This document shows positions 7,162 to 15,841 of a DNA stretch of 23,958 nt, in pieces (position 1 is the first letter of the stretch; every line of letters starts with the position of its first letter). Location of the stretch: positions 1-23,958 of the IMG/VR virus record IMGVR_UViG_3300046028_000120. The stretch is one strand, 5' to 3'. The position numbers and the translations under genes were made by a program. This stretch comes from a virus. The notes under the pieces are model-generated. The model ran no database searches, was not told where the DNA came from, and was given only the letters and a program-made list of their open reading frames with translations.

Positions 7162-7719
7162 ATGGCAACCAAACCTACCAAATGGGACAAACTACCCTCG
7201 ATGTCGGAAGATGTTGTACGTCGCAGTAGGGAAGACATTGGCGCTATTCGCCGAGGTATGGGTGCTGGCGCGTCTAAATTGAGCGGTACGGCCCAAGATG
7301 TGGTTAAAGAGGCTGGTGCTCGCGGTCTCACACGTATGGCTGGGCGAGTTGCTCCTGCTGTTGCTGCTCTTGATGCTGGGTATACCCTCGGTCGTGAGAT
7401 CGACGAACGTACTGGTGCTGGCAAGAAGATGGTTGATGATTCGGGTCTTGGTCGTGCGGCTGGTAGAGCCGCCTTGGTTGGCCGCGAAGGCGCTAGGCTG
7501 TCTGAAGGTGCCAAGCAACGTATGGCTGACATGGAGAACGATGAAGCTCTCCGCGCTGTTGACGCTGAACGTAAAGCTAGCAAGTACGGCAAAGGTGACG
7601 AAGAAGGTATGAAGCGCGGTGGTAAGGTGAAAGCCTACGCTAACGGTGGCTCTGCCTCCGCTTCCAGCCGCGCTGACGGTATTGCTGCCAAGGGTAAGAC
7701 TCGTGGTCGGATGTGCTAA
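7162..7719 (+). CDS. Helical Gly/Ala-rich protein with RADGIA module
   Basis: This 185-residue protein has a charged N-terminus (1-35) and a helical Ala/Gly region with RVAPAVAALDAGYTLGREID (62-81). A further helical stretch rich in Arg, Glu and Ala runs to about 145. The C-terminus repeats the shared module: GMKRGGKVKAYANGGS (149-164), then SRADGIAAKGKTRG (169-182) and a final Cys. The middle could insert in or lie on a membrane (glycine-spaced, amphipathic), but it is too polar for a confident transmembrane call. The function is unknown; it may be an ejection or internal virion protein carrying the same tag as its neighbours. Confidence 0.55.
   Translation: MATKPTKWDKLPSMSEDVVRRSREDIGAIRRGMGAGASKLSGTAQDVVKEAGARGLTRMAGRVAPAVAALDAGYTLGREIDERTGAGKKMVDDSGLGRAAGRAALVGREGARLSEGAKQRMADMENDEALRAVDAERKASKYGKGDEEGMKRGGKVKAYANGGSASASSRADGIAAKGKTRGRMC
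7606..7707 (+). repeat. C-terminal module, copy B
   Basis: This is the second copy of the GMKRGGKVK...SRADGIA-KGKTRG coding module and aligns with 7025-7120. The spacer between its two halves is two residues longer (an extra Ser-Ala). It ends three codons before the stop, so the module is a true protein C-terminus here. Confidence 0.6.
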
Positions 7720-7953
7720 ATGATGTCCAGTCGAGGGATGGGGGCCATCTCCCCCTCTAAGATGCCCAAGGGTAAGCAGACAGCTCGCCGGGATAACACC
7801 GACTTCACTCAATACGCCGAAGGTGGGCAGGTAGGCTTGTATGCGAATATCAACGCAAAGCGTAAACGAGGCGCTAAAATGCGTAAAGCAGGTGCCAAGG
7901 GCGCTCCTACGGACCAAGCATTTATTGACTCAGCAAAAACTGCAAAGAAGTAA
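7720..7953 (+). CDS. Small basic phage protein, unknown function
   Basis: The 77-residue, Lys/Arg-rich product starts directly after the previous stop (TAA then ATGATG), so the start could be either ATG. It opens with MMSSRGMGAISPSKMPKGK and has a central YAEGGQVGLYANINAKRKRG (32-51). The end has KGAPTDQAFIDSAKTAKK. I recall this order from short proteins in the same neighbourhood of environmental phages. It lacks the ADGIA motif but shares the cationic Gly-rich style (EGGQV resembles RGGKV). No function is known to me. Confidence 0.55.
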   Translation: MMSSRGMGAISPSKMPKGKQTARRDNTDFTQYAEGGQVGLYANINAKRKRGAKMRKAGAKGAPTDQAFIDSAKTAKK

Positions 7954-7956
7954 ACA

Positions 7957-8649
7957 ATGACTATCTCCGGCACCACTGCATTTAACCTCGATCTCGTTGA
8001 GTTAGTTGAGGAAGCGTTTGAGCGATGCGGTGGGGAGCTGCGCACTGGTTACGACCTTAAGACAGCCCGCCGTTCACTGAATCTTATGTTCGCCGACTGG
8101 GCGAATCGTGGTTTGAACATGTGGACGTTTGAGCAGGGCTCGATTGCCTTGACTCCCGGCACCGGCACTTATGACTTGCCAGCCGACACTGTAGATTTGT
8201 TGGAGCATGTGATTCGTACTGGGGCTGGTAGTGCTTCTACGCAAGCAGATTTAACGATTACCCGCATTAGTGTTTCTACCTACGCTACGATTCCGAATAA
8301 GCTGCAACAAGCTCGCCCGATTCAGATTTACATTGATCGTAGGCAGGAAATCCCACAGGTAACTGTGTGGCCCATCCCAGATAACGTGCAGACCTACACA
8401 CTGGTGTACTGGCGTTTGAAACGAATTGACGATGCTGGCACGGGCGTAAATACGATGGATGTACCATTTCGGTTTATACCCGCCATGGTTGCTGGCCTTG
8501 CTTACTACCTCGCTATGAAGGTGCCGACTGGCGCTGAGCGTTTACCAGTGTTGAAAGCCCAATATGATGAGGCTTGGCAGTTGGCTTCTGAAGAAGATCG
8601 TGAAAAGGCGGCGGTACGATTCGTGCCTCGCCAACAGTTTATTGGATAA
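7957..8649 (+). CDS. Head-tail adaptor candidate (P22 gp4-like tail accessory)
   Basis: The 230-residue protein begins with a helical region holding LVELVEEAFERCGGELRTGY (13-32) and SLNLMFADWANRGLNMWTFE (40-59). A small beta domain with LTPGTGTYDLPADTVDLLE (64-82) follows, and then helices up to the C-terminus. This order (helix bundle, short beta insert with YDLP, helices) is that of gp4-like adaptors that bind the portal ring from below and start the tail of short-tailed phages. The C-terminal VPRQQFIG could be the portal-binding tail. It pairs with the second adaptor-like protein at 9504, with zinc-ribbon and tiny basic genes in between. A tail-completion protein is an alternative. Confidence 0.65.
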   Translation: MTISGTTAFNLDLVELVEEAFERCGGELRTGYDLKTARRSLNLMFADWANRGLNMWTFEQGSIALTPGTGTYDLPADTVDLLEHVIRTGAGSASTQADLTITRISVSTYATIPNKLQQARPIQIYIDRRQEIPQVTVWPIPDNVQTYTLVYWRLKRIDDAGTGVNTMDVPFRFIPAMVAGLAYYLAMKVPTGAERLPVLKAQYDEAWQLASEEDREKAAVRFVPRQQFIG

Positions 8650-8652
8650 GCC

Positions 8653-9039
8653 ATGGGCAATAGGTTTGCTTCCGGCAAGAACAGTATTGCGGAATGTGAT
8701 CGCTGCGGGCAGCGGTACAAGCTAAAGCAACTGAAGCAAGAGATCATCAAACTTAAGACGTTTAACCTCTTGGTTTGCCCAGAATGCTGGGACCCCGATC
8801 AGCCTCAGTTGCAACTAGGTATGTTCCCTGTGGATGACCCACAGGCAGTACGGAATCCAAGGCATGACCAAACGTATGTAACGTCTGGCCTAAACAGCTT
8901 AGGGAATCCCTCTGAAGGCTCTAGGGAGATACAATGGGGCTGGAATCCAGTAGGTGGAGCCAGTCAATTTGATGCTGCACTTACGCCGAATTACTTGGCT
9001 TCTTTAGCAGAACTTGGTACAGTAACAGTTATTATCTAA
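8653..9039 (+). CDS. Zinc-ribbon phage protein
   Basis: Residues 15-45 contain CDRCG and CPEC, that is CxxC, 23 residues, CxxC, the classic four-cysteine zinc ribbon. After it come WDPDQPQL (46-53) and a Pro/Asp-rich segment, then a poorly conserved, likely beta or disordered C-terminus ending in LAELGTVTVII. Short proteins with this ribbon followed by a DP.PQ segment are common in head-tail regions of podoviruses and siphoviruses. The role is not established to my knowledge; a structural zinc in a connector component or a nucleic-acid contact are both possible. The ATG lies three bases after the adaptor stop. Confidence 0.65.
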   Translation: MGNRFASGKNSIAECDRCGQRYKLKQLKQEIIKLKTFNLLVCPECWDPDQPQLQLGMFPVDDPQAVRNPRHDQTYVTSGLNSLGNPSEGSREIQWGWNPVGGASQFDAALTPNYLASLAELGTVTVII

Positions 9040-9049
9040 GGAGCCAATC

Positions 9050-9238
9050 ATGGCATTCACACGATCAGCAGATGGTATCGCCTCTAAGGGCAAAACAGTG
9101 GGTAAAAACTATGGTGATAGTGGCCCATCCGTTGGTATCCAAAAAGGTGGTAAAGGCAGCAAAGGCGGCAAGACCAATGAAGAGATGCTGAAGTTGGGTC
9201 GCGGCCTCGCTAAAGTAGCTAACCAGAAACGAGGTTAA
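9050..9238 (+). CDS. Tiny basic protein with N-terminal ADGIA module
   Basis: This 62-residue protein consists mostly of the shared module RSADGIASKGKTVG (5-18), a Gly/Lys-rich linker (30-43) and a C-terminal helix with NEEMLKLGRGLAKVANQKRG (43-62). Here the motif sits at the N-terminus rather than the C-terminus as in the three upstream genes, so it behaves as a movable unit. AAGGAG precedes ATG 9050 at good spacing. The function is unknown. Confidence 0.55.
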   Translation: MAFTRSADGIASKGKTVGKNYGDSGPSVGIQKGGKGSKGGKTNEEMLKLGRGLAKVANQKRG

Positions 9239-9240
9239 TC

Positions 9241-9501
9241 ATGGCATTCACTATGAAAAAAGGCGGCAAGGAAGTTGGTCCAGCTTCTGTATACGCTAAG
9301 CCCCACACTATGTCTGGTGGCAAAGTTGACCTCAAGGAAAATGGTTACGATGGCGGTAATCGCCTGACTACCAATGACCTACATATGTCCGTGGGCAGCA
9401 TCTCCAACCGTGCGTACACTGAGCCTAAGACATCCGGCCAAGTAACACGCGGTAATGGCGCAGCAACTAAAGGCACGATGGCTCGTGGCCCGATGGCGTA
9501 A
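9241..9501 (+). CDS. Small basic protein with KTSG...TKGTMARG tail
   Basis: The 86-residue product shares the start MAFT with the previous gene and is Gly/Lys/Thr-rich. The C-terminus (KTSGQVTRGNGAATKGTMAR, 63-82) is a diverged relative of the ADGIA/RGKTRG module: RG, GAA, KG, RG in the same order. GAGGT precedes the start. The middle (YDGGNRLTTNDLHMS) is uncharged and probably disordered. No function is recognised. Confidence 0.55.
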   Translation: MAFTMKKGGKEVGPASVYAKPHTMSGGKVDLKENGYDGGNRLTTNDLHMSVGSISNRAYTEPKTSGQVTRGNGAATKGTMARGPMA

Positions 9502-9503
9502 TC

Positions 9504-10175
9504 ATGGACTACGCTGCTCTTGTCACTGCGATCTCCAACTACACGGAGAATACGTTCCCTACGGACGTAGTAAACACGCTGATTAAGCAGGCGGAGCAGC
9601 GCATCTATAACACGGTGCAGTTTCCATCGTTGCGTAAGAACGTGACCGGTATAACGACTACTAGCAATAAGTACTTGTCGTGCCCCGTGGATTACCTCTC
9701 AACGTACTCTATGGCAGCTATTGACCCTGTTACTGGGGATTACACGTATCTTCTCAACAAGGATGTGAACTTCATCCGAGAGGCGTACCCAAATGCTACA
9801 GCTACCGGCGCACCTAAGTACTACGCTTTGTTTGGCCCGACTACAACAAGTGGCGGCTCCCCAGTAATCACCAATGAACTTACGTTCATTCTTGGCCCGA
9901 CACCGAACAACGCATATAGCGTAGAACTGCACTACTTCTACTACCCAGAGTCAATCACAACCGCGCTGACTACATGGCTGGGCGATAACTTTGACACTGT
10001 GCTGCTATATGGCTCACTGGTTGAAGCCTATACGTACCTAAAAGGTGAAGCAGACATGATGGCGCTGTACGACGGTAAGTACAAAGAAGCTCTCGGTCTG
10101 GCTAAACGTCTGGGTGATGGTCTGGAACGTCAGGATGCGTATCGTAGTGGTCAATATCGTCAGGCGGTCACATGA
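9504..10175 (+). CDS. Head-tail adaptor (SU10 adaptor-like)
   Basis: The 223-residue protein starts with a helix holding LVTAISNYTENTF, then PTDVVNTLIKQAEQRIYNTV (19-38). A beta domain comes next (about 50-150), with LSCPVDYLSTYSM and a Gly-rich hairpin. The C-terminal helices carry WLGDNFDTVLLYGSLVEAYT (158-177) and a Tyr-rich stretch. That layout is that of the adaptor proteins of SU10-type podoviruses, which form the dodecameric ring below the portal. It follows small genes with no clear ribosome site (the ATG is three bases after the stop), so translation is probably coupled. The 3' end overlaps the next start. Confidence 0.7.
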   Translation: MDYAALVTAISNYTENTFPTDVVNTLIKQAEQRIYNTVQFPSLRKNVTGITTTSNKYLSCPVDYLSTYSMAAIDPVTGDYTYLLNKDVNFIREAYPNATATGAPKYYALFGPTTTSGGSPVITNELTFILGPTPNNAYSVELHYFYYPESITTALTTWLGDNFDTVLLYGSLVEAYTYLKGEADMMALYDGKYKEALGLAKRLGDGLERQDAYRSGQYRQAVT

Positions 10176-10582
10176 TTGCGCAGACTCTAACAACCTCGTT
10201 CAAACAGCAATTGCTCCTTGCAGTGCATGATTTCTCAACGGACACGTTCAAGATTGCGCTGTACACAGCCGCTGCGAATCTGGGTGCGGACACTACGGTG
10301 TACACCGTTACCGGCGAAGTTACAGGTGCTGGCTACGTTGCTGGCGGTATTGCGCTTACGGGCTCAACCGTGACGGTTTCCGGTACAACGGCGTTTGTGG
10401 ACTTCGATTCAGCCGTATTCAGTGCATCCGTGACAACTCGTGGGGCCTTGATTTACAATGCCAGCAAGAGCAACAAGGCAGTGGCAGTGCTTGACTTCGG
10501 GGCGGATAAAACGTCTACGACCACACTCACAGTTACTATGCCCGCCAACACATCTACATCAGCGTTAATCCGCTTACCTTAA
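10172..10582 (+). CDS. Beta-rich structural protein, unknown role
   Basis: The 136-residue product has an N-terminal helix (SFKQQLLLAVHDFSTDTFKI, 9-28), then strands with GEVTGAGYVAGGIALTG (48-64) and RGALIYNASKSNKAVAVLDF (89-108). I recall this set of motifs from virion-associated proteins placed between adaptor and fibre genes in many phages. There is no signal peptide or membrane segment. The start overlaps the adaptor stop (ATGA), so the two are made together. It may belong to the tail knob or decorate the head; the sequence does not decide. Confidence 0.6.
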   Translation: MIAQTLTTSFKQQLLLAVHDFSTDTFKIALYTAAANLGADTTVYTVTGEVTGAGYVAGGIALTGSTVTVSGTTAFVDFDSAVFSASVTTRGALIYNASKSNKAVAVLDFGADKTSTTTLTVTMPANTSTSALIRLP

Positions 10583-10591
10583 GGATAGACC

Positions 10592-11173
10592 ATGAGTCTC
10601 AAACCCGAACACGCACAGTCCACCGACACCGTAACTGCCGGGCTTGTAGCTCGCACAAACGCAAGTGAGTCTGCTAAAGGTGGCGGTGTATACCGCATCC
10701 AGTGCTTTGATAAAGACGGCGTACTCAAGTGGGAAGATACCACGCACAACCTAGTTGTGAATGAGGGCCTCCAGAACATGAATACCCAGTACTTCAAGGG
10801 TGTTTCGTACTCCGCAGCGTTCTTCGTAGGTCTGGTTACTGGCCCCGGCTCTGGCACAACCTATGCTGCAGCAGACACGCTGGCATCACACGCTTGGACA
10901 GAGTTCGTTAACTACTCGGGTTCACGTAAAGCAGCCGTATTCGGTACAGCGACCACTGCAGACCCATCGGTAATCAGCAATAGTGCCTCTCCCGCTTCAT
11001 TTACTATCACAAGCTCTGGCGGTGTTGTAGCTGGCGCGTTCCTTTGTACAGTAGCAAGCGGAACTGCTGGCGTGTTGTTTTCAGAAGCGGACTTCCAATC
11101 CCCCGGAGATCGCACCGTCGTCTCTGGCGATACGCTGAACATCACCTACACGTTCAGCCTCGACGCAGCGTAA
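10592..11173 (+). CDS. Virion-type protein with N-terminal KWEDTxHNLVVNEG motif
   Basis: The 193-residue protein has a polar leader (1-30), then YRIQCFDKDGVLKWEDTTHN (34-53) and LVVNEGLQNM (54-63). A beta domain follows with AAFFVGLVTGPG (about 75-86) and a long Thr/Ser/Val-rich C-terminal part. I recognise the first half as a widespread structural protein in environmental phages, usually unassigned. AAGGA precedes ATG 10592, nine bases after the previous stop. It is likely a virion surface or tail component; no enzymatic motif is present. Confidence 0.6.
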   Translation: MSLKPEHAQSTDTVTAGLVARTNASESAKGGGVYRIQCFDKDGVLKWEDTTHNLVVNEGLQNMNTQYFKGVSYSAAFFVGLVTGPGSGTTYAAADTLASHAWTEFVNYSGSRKAAVFGTATTADPSVISNSASPASFTITSSGGVVAGAFLCTVASGTAGVLFSEADFQSPGDRTVVSGDTLNITYTFSLDAA

Positions 11174-11186
11174 TAGGTAACTCACC

Positions 11187-12044
11187 ATGTTCGGGTTCGC
11201 ATCCTTTGCTGCGGCCCCGTTTGGGGCTGCCGGGGTAGCAGGCATTGCCTATGATGCGGCTGTGGATGAGTCTGCAGTAGCCTCGGACGTGATAGAGGGG
11301 TACGCGGTATTCCCTGCAGCCTTCTTCGATACCGCAATGGTATCCGATAGCGCATTGGTAGCCGCATCGCTTTTTGTGGCTGATGTTACGGAGTTGTCTA
11401 CGGCTGCAGATACCGTCTTGGCCTACGCGATATTTACCCCTAGCATCAGTGAAACTGCAGCTTCATCAGATAGCGTTCAAGTAGCAGTTACCTTTGTAGG
11501 CGAAACCCCCGAAGGCGCAACTGTTACAGAGTCCATGAGCGCCGTAGCGACCTTCATCTCAACTATGCAGGATACGATTACTGCGTCTGATACGGAGGCG
11601 GCAGCCGCGACGTTTGTTTCTTCTGTTACAGAGTTGAGCACCGCGTCCGAAACGTTCACTGCGATAGGTGTACTGAATGGAATAGTGTCGGAGACCGTCA
11701 CTGCCTCCGATACGTACAGTGCACGGGGTGTATTTGCTGCATTTATCGTGGAGATCGTGACTGCTTTGGATAGCACGTTGGTGGCGCCGTCGGTGTTTAA
11801 CGTAACTCTTAACGAGGCCGCGACTGCCTCCGATACGGCCTTGGCAAATGCGGTCTTTTTTGCTACCATCGTGGACAGCGCAAACGCTGCCGATAGCCTC
11901 CTTGCTCGGTTCTTGTGGGAGTTAATTGACGATTTTCAGTTGGCTAATTGGGGCAACATCAATACCGATCAGACCCCCGGCTGGAACGTAATCAGTAGTG
12001 ATGCGGTTCCTACAAGCTGGACTACTATAAACACAGAAATGTAA
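11187..12044 (+). CDS. Repeat protein of the tail/fibre block
   Basis: Residues about 22-240 of this 285-residue protein are roughly eleven tandem repeats of about 20 residues with consensus (E/D)xxTASDTxxAxxxFxxxV. The C-terminal tail (about 240-285) is different: a helix with LWELIDDF, then WGNINTDQTPGWNVIS and a final WTTINTE. Very acidic and Ala/Thr/Ser-rich, without Lys, Pro-poor. Such a chain could form a repetitive beta rod, a fibre spacer or a stalk, with the Trp-rich end as docking site. It lies immediately before two fibre genes. A ribosome site (AGGTAAC) is weak. The repeat count probably varies among relatives, which cannot be tested here. Confidence 0.6.
   Translation: MFGFASFAAAPFGAAGVAGIAYDAAVDESAVASDVIEGYAVFPAAFFDTAMVSDSALVAASLFVADVTELSTAADTVLAYAIFTPSISETAASSDSVQVAVTFVGETPEGATVTESMSAVATFISTMQDTITASDTEAAAATFVSSVTELSTASETFTAIGVLNGIVSETVTASDTYSARGVFAAFIVEIVTALDSTLVAPSVFNVTLNEAATASDTALANAVFFATIVDSANAADSLLARFLWELIDDFQLANWGNINTDQTPGWNVISSDAVPTSWTTINTEM
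11250..11910 (+). repeat. Tandem ~60-bp coding repeats
   Basis: About eleven diverged in-frame units encode the (E/D)xxTASDT pattern, one roughly every 60-63 bases. Several units keep near-identical codons around ACTGCxTCCGATACG (for example near 11700-11715 and 11820-11836), but most have drifted, so recombination between units is possible but not recent. Confidence 0.55.
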
Positions 12045-12053
12045 GAGGCGCAC

Positions 12054-15000
12054 ATGGCTATCGTCGTAAAAGATCGAGTAAAAGTTTCTTCCACCATCAT
12101 AGGAACAGGCACTGCTACGCTAGGCACTGCGGCCACCGGATACCAAAGTTTTAGTGCTATTGGCACCGGCAATACTACGTACTACACAATTGCAGATCAG
12201 TCGGGTGCGGACTGGGAAGTGGGTATCGGTACCGTTACAGATACCGGCGGTGGGGTCTATACGCTGTCTCGGGATACTGTGCTGGAGTCTAGCTCGGGCG
12301 GTACGCTCGTCAGTTTTACCATGGGCACCAAAGATGTGTTTGTCACGTACCCCGCAGAGCGCAGTGTGTACCTCGACTCGGCAGGCAGCTACCCAGTACA
12401 GAGTACGTTTAACGCAATCACAGCAAATTCAATTGCGCTGACTACCGGCACAATCTCTACTCAACCCGGCGCTGGTACGGACATTGCCAATAAAACATAC
12501 GTGGACACAGTTGCAGCGCAGGGCATTACATACCACGCTCCGGTCTATGTAGAGTCTCCAAGCACTGCCGGTAGCCTGAATGCCTTGTATAACCAGCCCG
12601 GGGGCGCCGGTGTAGGTGTCGGAGCTACGCTGACTAACAACGGGACTAAAGCCGCGCTGATGATCGACGGTGTGTTGATGACCACCACCAAGCGTGTCTT
12701 GATCTACAACCAGACCAATGCGTTTCAGAATGGCGTTTACACGGTTACCACAGTGGGCACACCTGACCCCGGTGGCACAAACTGGGTGCTTACTCGTGCT
12801 ACTGATGCGGACACGTATGCAGTAAACAGCCCTACCGCACTGGGCCAAGGGGATGCGTTTTTCGTCACTGCCGGTAATACAGGCGCGGGCGAGCTTTACG
12901 TGATGAACACCATTGGCACCATAACTTTTGGTACGACGAACATTACGTTTGCACAGATCAGCGCCGCGATTCCGTATATTGCGGGTACGGGCCTGAACCT
13001 CAACCCGTCCACTACGTTCAACATCTCAAACACAGGGGTTACCGCAGCTAGTTACGGAATTGCGGCACAGGTGCCCACACTTGCGATCAACGCCCAAGGC
13101 CAGATTACATCGGCAGTTAATACGCCTATTGCTATTGCTGTAGCGGCAGTTTCTGGTTTGGCGGCATCTGCTACAACGGATACAACGAACGCAGCTAACA
13201 TAACCTCCGGCGCACTTGGCGCGGCACGTTTGAGCGGTTCGTACACGGGGATTACCGGCGTTGGAGCATTGGCCGCAGGTTCTTTGGCTACTGGGTTTAC
13301 GGCAGTTTCCGCCCCTCTGGGTGGCACAGGACAGACTTCCTACGCTATTGGTGACTTGCTGTACGCGAGCACGACGACGGCCCTCTCCAAATTGGCTGAC
13401 GTAGCAGTCGGCAATGCGCTCATATCTGGCGGTGTAGCTGCCGCGCCAAGCTGGGGCAAAATAGGTTTAGCAACTCATGTGAGCGGCACCCTTCCAGTAG
13501 CTAATGGTGGTACAGGCGCTACTACCCTAACGGGCTATGTGTACGGCAACGGCACAGGGGCTATGACGGCTTCAACCAGCATTCCGAATGCAGCTACAAC
13601 GGCCACCTCTGCCAATACCGCCTCTGCTATTGTTGCCCGAGACATATCAGGTAATTTTGCCGCAGGGACGATAACTGCGGCCTTATCAGGCAACGCAACG
13701 ACAGCTTCATCGGCTACTTTCGCTACTTCTGCGGGGTCGGTGACCAATGCAGCTACTTTCAACAATGGTGGCGCGGGCGCGGTTTCCGGCTCAACGTTCA
13801 ATGGCGCGGGGGCTCTCACTGTTAGCTACAACACGGTTGGTGCGTCGCCACTGGCTGGTTCGGCTAGCTTGACTACAACGGGTACAGTTACCTCGGGAAC
13901 TTGGTCGGGCTCCTTCGGGGCTGTTAGTGGTGCCAACCTGACAAGTCTTACCGCTGCCAACCTGACAGGCACAATTCCAACCGCCGTTTTGGGTAACTCC
14001 ACAGCATATGTTGGGACTACCGCAGTACCACTAAACCGGGCATCCGCTAATCAGGCGATGACTGGCATCCTCAGTGTCACTATGCCGGGGTCTACATCAG
14101 GCTCTACGGTTTTAAAGCCCAGTGCCGCAGCGGGGACTACCACAATCACCATGCCCGCAACAACCGGGACGATGGCGCTGACTTCTGATATTCCATCGGT
14201 TGGTAACGGTACGCTCTCACTGGCTACGTCTGGCGTTGGCCTATCTGGGTCCGCCTCGTTTACAGCCAACCAAGCCGGTGCCGCGACCTACACAGTCACC
14301 TCCAATGCAACCTCGGCCAATACAGCCTCCACGATTGTCGCAAGGGACGGGTCGGGTAACTTCTCTGCGGGCACTATAACTGCGGCATTGACGGGTAATG
14401 CAGCTACTGCGTCAAATACGTCCTCCATCAGTAATGCTGTCGGAAACTCTTACACTTGGACTGCAGTAAATTACTTTCAATCTAACTTAGGGACTACCTC
14501 TGGAACACTAAATTCCCCGCCACTTCAAGTATACGCAACCGGTACAAATGCCGCTTTCATGGCCTTTCACCGAGGCGGAGCTTATGCAGTAAACATGGGC
14601 CTTGATTCTGACAATGTATTCCGCATTGGGGGCTGGTCAGCACCTGCTAATAGATTGCAAATGGATATGTCTGGTAATTTAACCATGGCAGGAACACTTG
14701 CAGGCACCAATCTGTCAGGTACTAATACAGGCGATCAAACAAATATATCGGGTAACGCAGCGACCGCTGGCGGGTTTACGCCATCGCAAACAAACGGAAC
14801 TGCCAACCGAATCGTTGTTGCAGACGCAAACGGTTACATAAACAACAACTATTTCAACTCTACCGACAACTCTACGGCTTCCGGCGTCTCCGCTGTAATG
14901 GTCAAGGCGGGAGACAATTATCTTAGGTCAGGTACTGCGGCTGCGGTAGCCACATTTATCAGCGGCCAGTCGATGAACATCGCTGGGTCTTCGACCTCGT

Positions 15001-15797
15001 GTTCTGGGAACGCAGCGACTGCATCAGCAACGCTTATGTCATCAGGCCGTACTGACGCTACAGCATATCCAGTTGTGTGGGCGACGACCGGCGCTAACTC
15101 GCAGATGTATTCATGCACTGCGGTGAACATACAGTCCAGTACCGGGACATTGAACGCAACAAATTTAAACGCAACAACGGGTGCGTTTTCTGGGCAAGTT
15201 ACGCAAAGCGGAAACTCCGCGACGATTTACGGCCCTAACTCGTCTTGGGCATCGTATTTACAAGTTGGCGGCAATGGGCGGACTGTTAGTGGAATAAATT
15301 ACGCCTCGATTGCTACTACTAATGGCAACATGCACATTGATTCTGGTTCCTCCATGGCGATGTACCTGAACTTCTACTCAGGGACAGCGGGAATAAATTT
15401 TGGGAATGGCGCAACAGGCATCATAGGGACAGTATCCGCTGCGGGTGCCCTTTCAATGAACGGCAACATTACCGCCTACTCCGATGAGCGCCTGAAGAAG
15501 GACTGGACTCCGCTGGTAAGCGACTTCGTTGAGAAACTTGCCGCCGTTAAGGCAGGGACTTACACACGTATCGACAGCGGGGAGCGACAGGCGGGTTCGT
15601 CTGCGCAAGACTGGCAAGAACTTCTACCTGAAGTCGTAACCGAAGGCGCAGACGAGGCCAAGACGCTCGCACTTGCATACGGAAACGCAGCTCTCGTATC
15701 CGCAGTAGAGTTAGCTAAACGAGTAGTGGACCAAGATATGCGGATTGCCAAGCTGGAAGCGCTCGTAGCGCAACTGACTAAAAACATCGCCCTTTGA
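12054..15797 (+). CDS. Tail fibre with C-terminal S74 self-cleaving chaperone
   Basis: This 1247-residue protein has four parts. Residues 1-105 are an anchor domain (MAIVVKDRVKVSS to KDVFVTYPAE) found at the start of many fibres. Residues about 140-305 form a second conserved domain (ANKTYVDTVAAQGITYHAPV onwards). Residues 305-1140 are a long Gly/Ala/Thr-rich beta shaft with GNATTAS and PLGGTGQTSY repeats plus a more complex domain near 800-895. The end is an S74 intramolecular chaperone: YSDERLKKD begins at Tyr1142, with Ser1143/Asp1144 as the expected cleavage pair and Lys1148 as partner. By analogy with endosialidase fibres, the last 105 residues guide trimer folding and are then released. 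It is the likely main receptor-binding fibre. Confidence 0.85.
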   Translation: MAIVVKDRVKVSSTIIGTGTATLGTAATGYQSFSAIGTGNTTYYTIADQSGADWEVGIGTVTDTGGGVYTLSRDTVLESSSGGTLVSFTMGTKDVFVTYPAERSVYLDSAGSYPVQSTFNAITANSIALTTGTISTQPGAGTDIANKTYVDTVAAQGITYHAPVYVESPSTAGSLNALYNQPGGAGVGVGATLTNNGTKAALMIDGVLMTTTKRVLIYNQTNAFQNGVYTVTTVGTPDPGGTNWVLTRATDADTYAVNSPTALGQGDAFFVTAGNTGAGELYVMNTIGTITFGTTNITFAQISAAIPYIAGTGLNLNPSTTFNISNTGVTAASYGIAAQVPTLAINAQGQITSAVNTPIAIAVAAVSGLAASATTDTTNAANITSGALGAARLSGSYTGITGVGALAAGSLATGFTAVSAPLGGTGQTSYAIGDLLYASTTTALSKLADVAVGNALISGGVAAAPSWGKIGLATHVSGTLPVANGGTGATTLTGYVYGNGTGAMTASTSIPNAATTATSANTASAIVARDISGNFAAGTITAALSGNATTASSATFATSAGSVTNAATFNNGGAGAVSGSTFNGAGALTVSYNTVGASPLAGSASLTTTGTVTSGTWSGSFGAVSGANLTSLTAANLTGTIPTAVLGNSTAYVGTTAVPLNRASANQAMTGILSVTMPGSTSGSTVLKPSAAAGTTTITMPATTGTMALTSDIPSVGNGTLSLATSGVGLSGSASFTANQAGAATYTVTSNATSANTASTIVARDGSGNFSAGTITAALTGNAATASNTSSISNAVGNSYTWTAVNYFQSNLGTTSGTLNSPPLQVYATGTNAAFMAFHRGGAYAVNMGLDSDNVFRIGGWSAPANRLQMDMSGNLTMAGTLAGTNLSGTNTGDQTNISGNAATAGGFTPSQTNGTANRIVVADANGYINNNYFNSTDNSTASGVSAVMVKAGDNYLRSGTAAAVATFISGQSMNIAGSSTSCSGNAATASATLMSSGRTDATAYPVVWATTGANSQMYSCTAVNIQSSTGTLNATNLNATTGAFSGQVTQSGNSATIYGPNSSWASYLQVGGNGRTVSGINYASIATTNGNMHIDSGSSMAMYLNFYSGTAGINFGNGATGIIGTVSAAGALSMNGNITAYSDERLKKDWTPLVSDFVEKLAAVKAGTYTRIDSGERQAGSSAQDWQELLPEVVTEGADEAKTLALAYGNAALVSAVELAKRVVDQDMRIAKLEALVAQLTKNIAL

Positions 15798-15841
15798 ACG
15801 GCCAAGTATCCTAAAATAGGGATGTAAACTAAGGAATAACC

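Noticed and set aside
15792-15830. Possible promoter between the two fibre genes (TTGAAC with TAAAAT or TAAACT)
   Set aside because: The spacings are 12 and 25 bases, neither workable. The small CCTA-AAA-TAGG palindrome is too short to count alone.
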